Under the pieces are notes generated by a model that ran no database searches, had not been told where the DNA came from, and saw only the letters and a program-made list of their open reading frames with translations. This document shows positions 62,915-64,000 of a stretch of DNA of 64,000 nucleotides, one piece after another. Position numbers and translations under genes: made by a program. The stretch comes from Anisakis pegreffii. Its lineage: Eukaryota > Nematoda > Chromadorea > Rhabditida > Anisakidae. Where the stretch lies: NCBI GenBank assembly GCA_035041965.1, contig JAPYMA010002896.1:62001-126000 (forward strand), in the 5' to 3' direction. Numbering within the stretch: the first letter of the stretch is position 1; every line of letters begins with the position of its first letter.

Positions 62915-63875
62915 TCACAGACATCACTATTGTTCTCATAACCAGTTTTTGCTGTTAGATTATCTGCTGAGCGTTTAACGCTATAAAGAAGAACGAATTG
63001 ACTTTTTCGGAGTAACGATGAGATCAGTCAACAGCAGAAATACATTTATGATAAGGCACAATAATTTGAAGAGTACTAATGATGCTGATAGCAATAATAA
63101 CCTCAACAATATTCATAGTGATCACTCTAGCGGCTTGGAATGATTCATCCAAGGATTAAAATAGGAACAGTGGTATAAAATTGAAGTTTGTTCTCAGGCA
63201 TCATCAAATCAATCTTCTGTATCTCGGAATGTCACTCGAGTTAGCGAGGTCAAGGGAATCAGTTCAGAGATGTCATCGGATAATCATTCTTGAACATCCT
63301 GAAAATATTGTAAAGAGATGAAAACAACAAAAGAACAAGAATAATCGAAACTGATTTCTCCGATTGCCCATTAATTGGTTCATTAAATCGCTTCTGTTCA
63401 GCACTGTGCCTATCACTGCCAAAGAATCGGTCAATAAAATTCATTGGTGTGCACTATGAAGAACACCTAATCTTCAGATGGAGTTGAAGCACATTTGAAT
63501 GTTTCAGGTTCTATTAAACAATGTGCTATTGAAATACGCTTTGAGAAAAAGCACCTCTTTTGTATTTGCAATCAAGTCGCTTCACTTACAAGTTTTTCGA
63601 TAGAATTTGCGGCACAATGTGACTCCAAAATCTCTGTGAAACTTCCATATCCTGGATTTATAGTTCCCGTGATGCATTGCTTTATAGTTTAACGTAACAG
63701 GATACGTTTTCATTTCAGTTCTTCAAAGGATTCTTCTGATGGAACCTCGCCATCCGGAAATTCTGATTTTGACTTACTCGTTAGATATTCTGATTAATTT
63801 CATCATTTTATGAAGTGATGACTCCTTACGATGTCCTTTATTTTCATCTCGACTTCATGCTACACTCACTCCACA
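62915..63875. other. Stretch without recognisable genes
   Basis: Short unrecognised open frames only. No RNA genes seen. Confidence 0.4.
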
Positions 63876-64000
63876 CTAGTGATGGTATCCGAACGAAATT
63901 TCAAGTCGGTCGGAATCTGACCGACCTGACTTTTCAGCATTCCGATATGCGGAATTTCGACTGAACTTCCAAATTGTATGTGCAGAATTCCGACCGAAAT
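63876..64000. mobile_element. Second copy of the TAGTG MITE family, cut by window end
   Basis: It starts CTAGTGATGGTATCCGAACG, clearly related to the left end of the element at 62798, and shares GTCGGTCGGAAT-like and ACTGAACTTC blocks with it. It is already longer than the 109-bp copy and repeats GGAAT and ATTCCG motifs. The right end and target duplication lie beyond the window. Confidence 0.6.

Overview
The window looks like AT-rich nuclear DNA from a nematode. Genes are split into many small exons by introns running from about 60 bp to several kb. Splice sites are nematode-like (TTTCAG or TTTTAG acceptors; GTAAGT, GTGAGT and GTATGT donors). The one gene I can name with confidence is an Ovo-family zinc-finger gene that matches LIN-48 in size and finger order. 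Species cannot be read from the sequence. I assembled genes by hand by joining conserved protein blocks through phase-compatible splice sites, so exon borders are predictions.

Layout. 1-25.7 kb is gene-poor. It holds a long (AT)n tract, a hAT-like MITE with an 8-bp target duplication (9.7 kb), a mariner relic (18.9 kb), other low-complexity sequence and a few orphan exon-like pieces that I cannot join into genes. 25.7-30.4 kb (minus strand) is a complete nine-exon type-B carboxylesterase gene (542 aa) with an intact catalytic triad and a possible N-myristoylation start. 32.0-33.1 kb (plus) is a predicted five-exon gene for an unrecognised single-pass membrane protein of about 200 aa, divergent from the esterase across about 1.6 kb. 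34.2-52.1 kb (plus) is one very large ankyrin-repeat gene. I traced 28 phase-consistent exons for about 1,274 aa. It is built of six tandem copies of an exon cassette (linker, 201-nt ANK exon, about 102-nt ANK exon, tail) and ends in a Dpy-30-like motif. Its introns carry two inverted copies of a hAT-like non-autonomous element and an intronic duplication. 52.7-56.1 kb (minus) is the lin-48/ovo gene, five exons and 276 aa, convergent with the ankyrin gene. 56.2-64.0 kb is mostly non-coding, with one or two possible terminal exons, a 109-bp MITE with a perfect 8-bp target duplication, and a related copy cut by the window end.

The four genes do not look like one pathway or an operon: strands alternate and gaps are 0.6 to 1.6 kb. 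The most interesting object is the ankyrin/Dpy-30 gene, a long scaffold made by cassette duplication and joined to a small dimerisation/docking motif.
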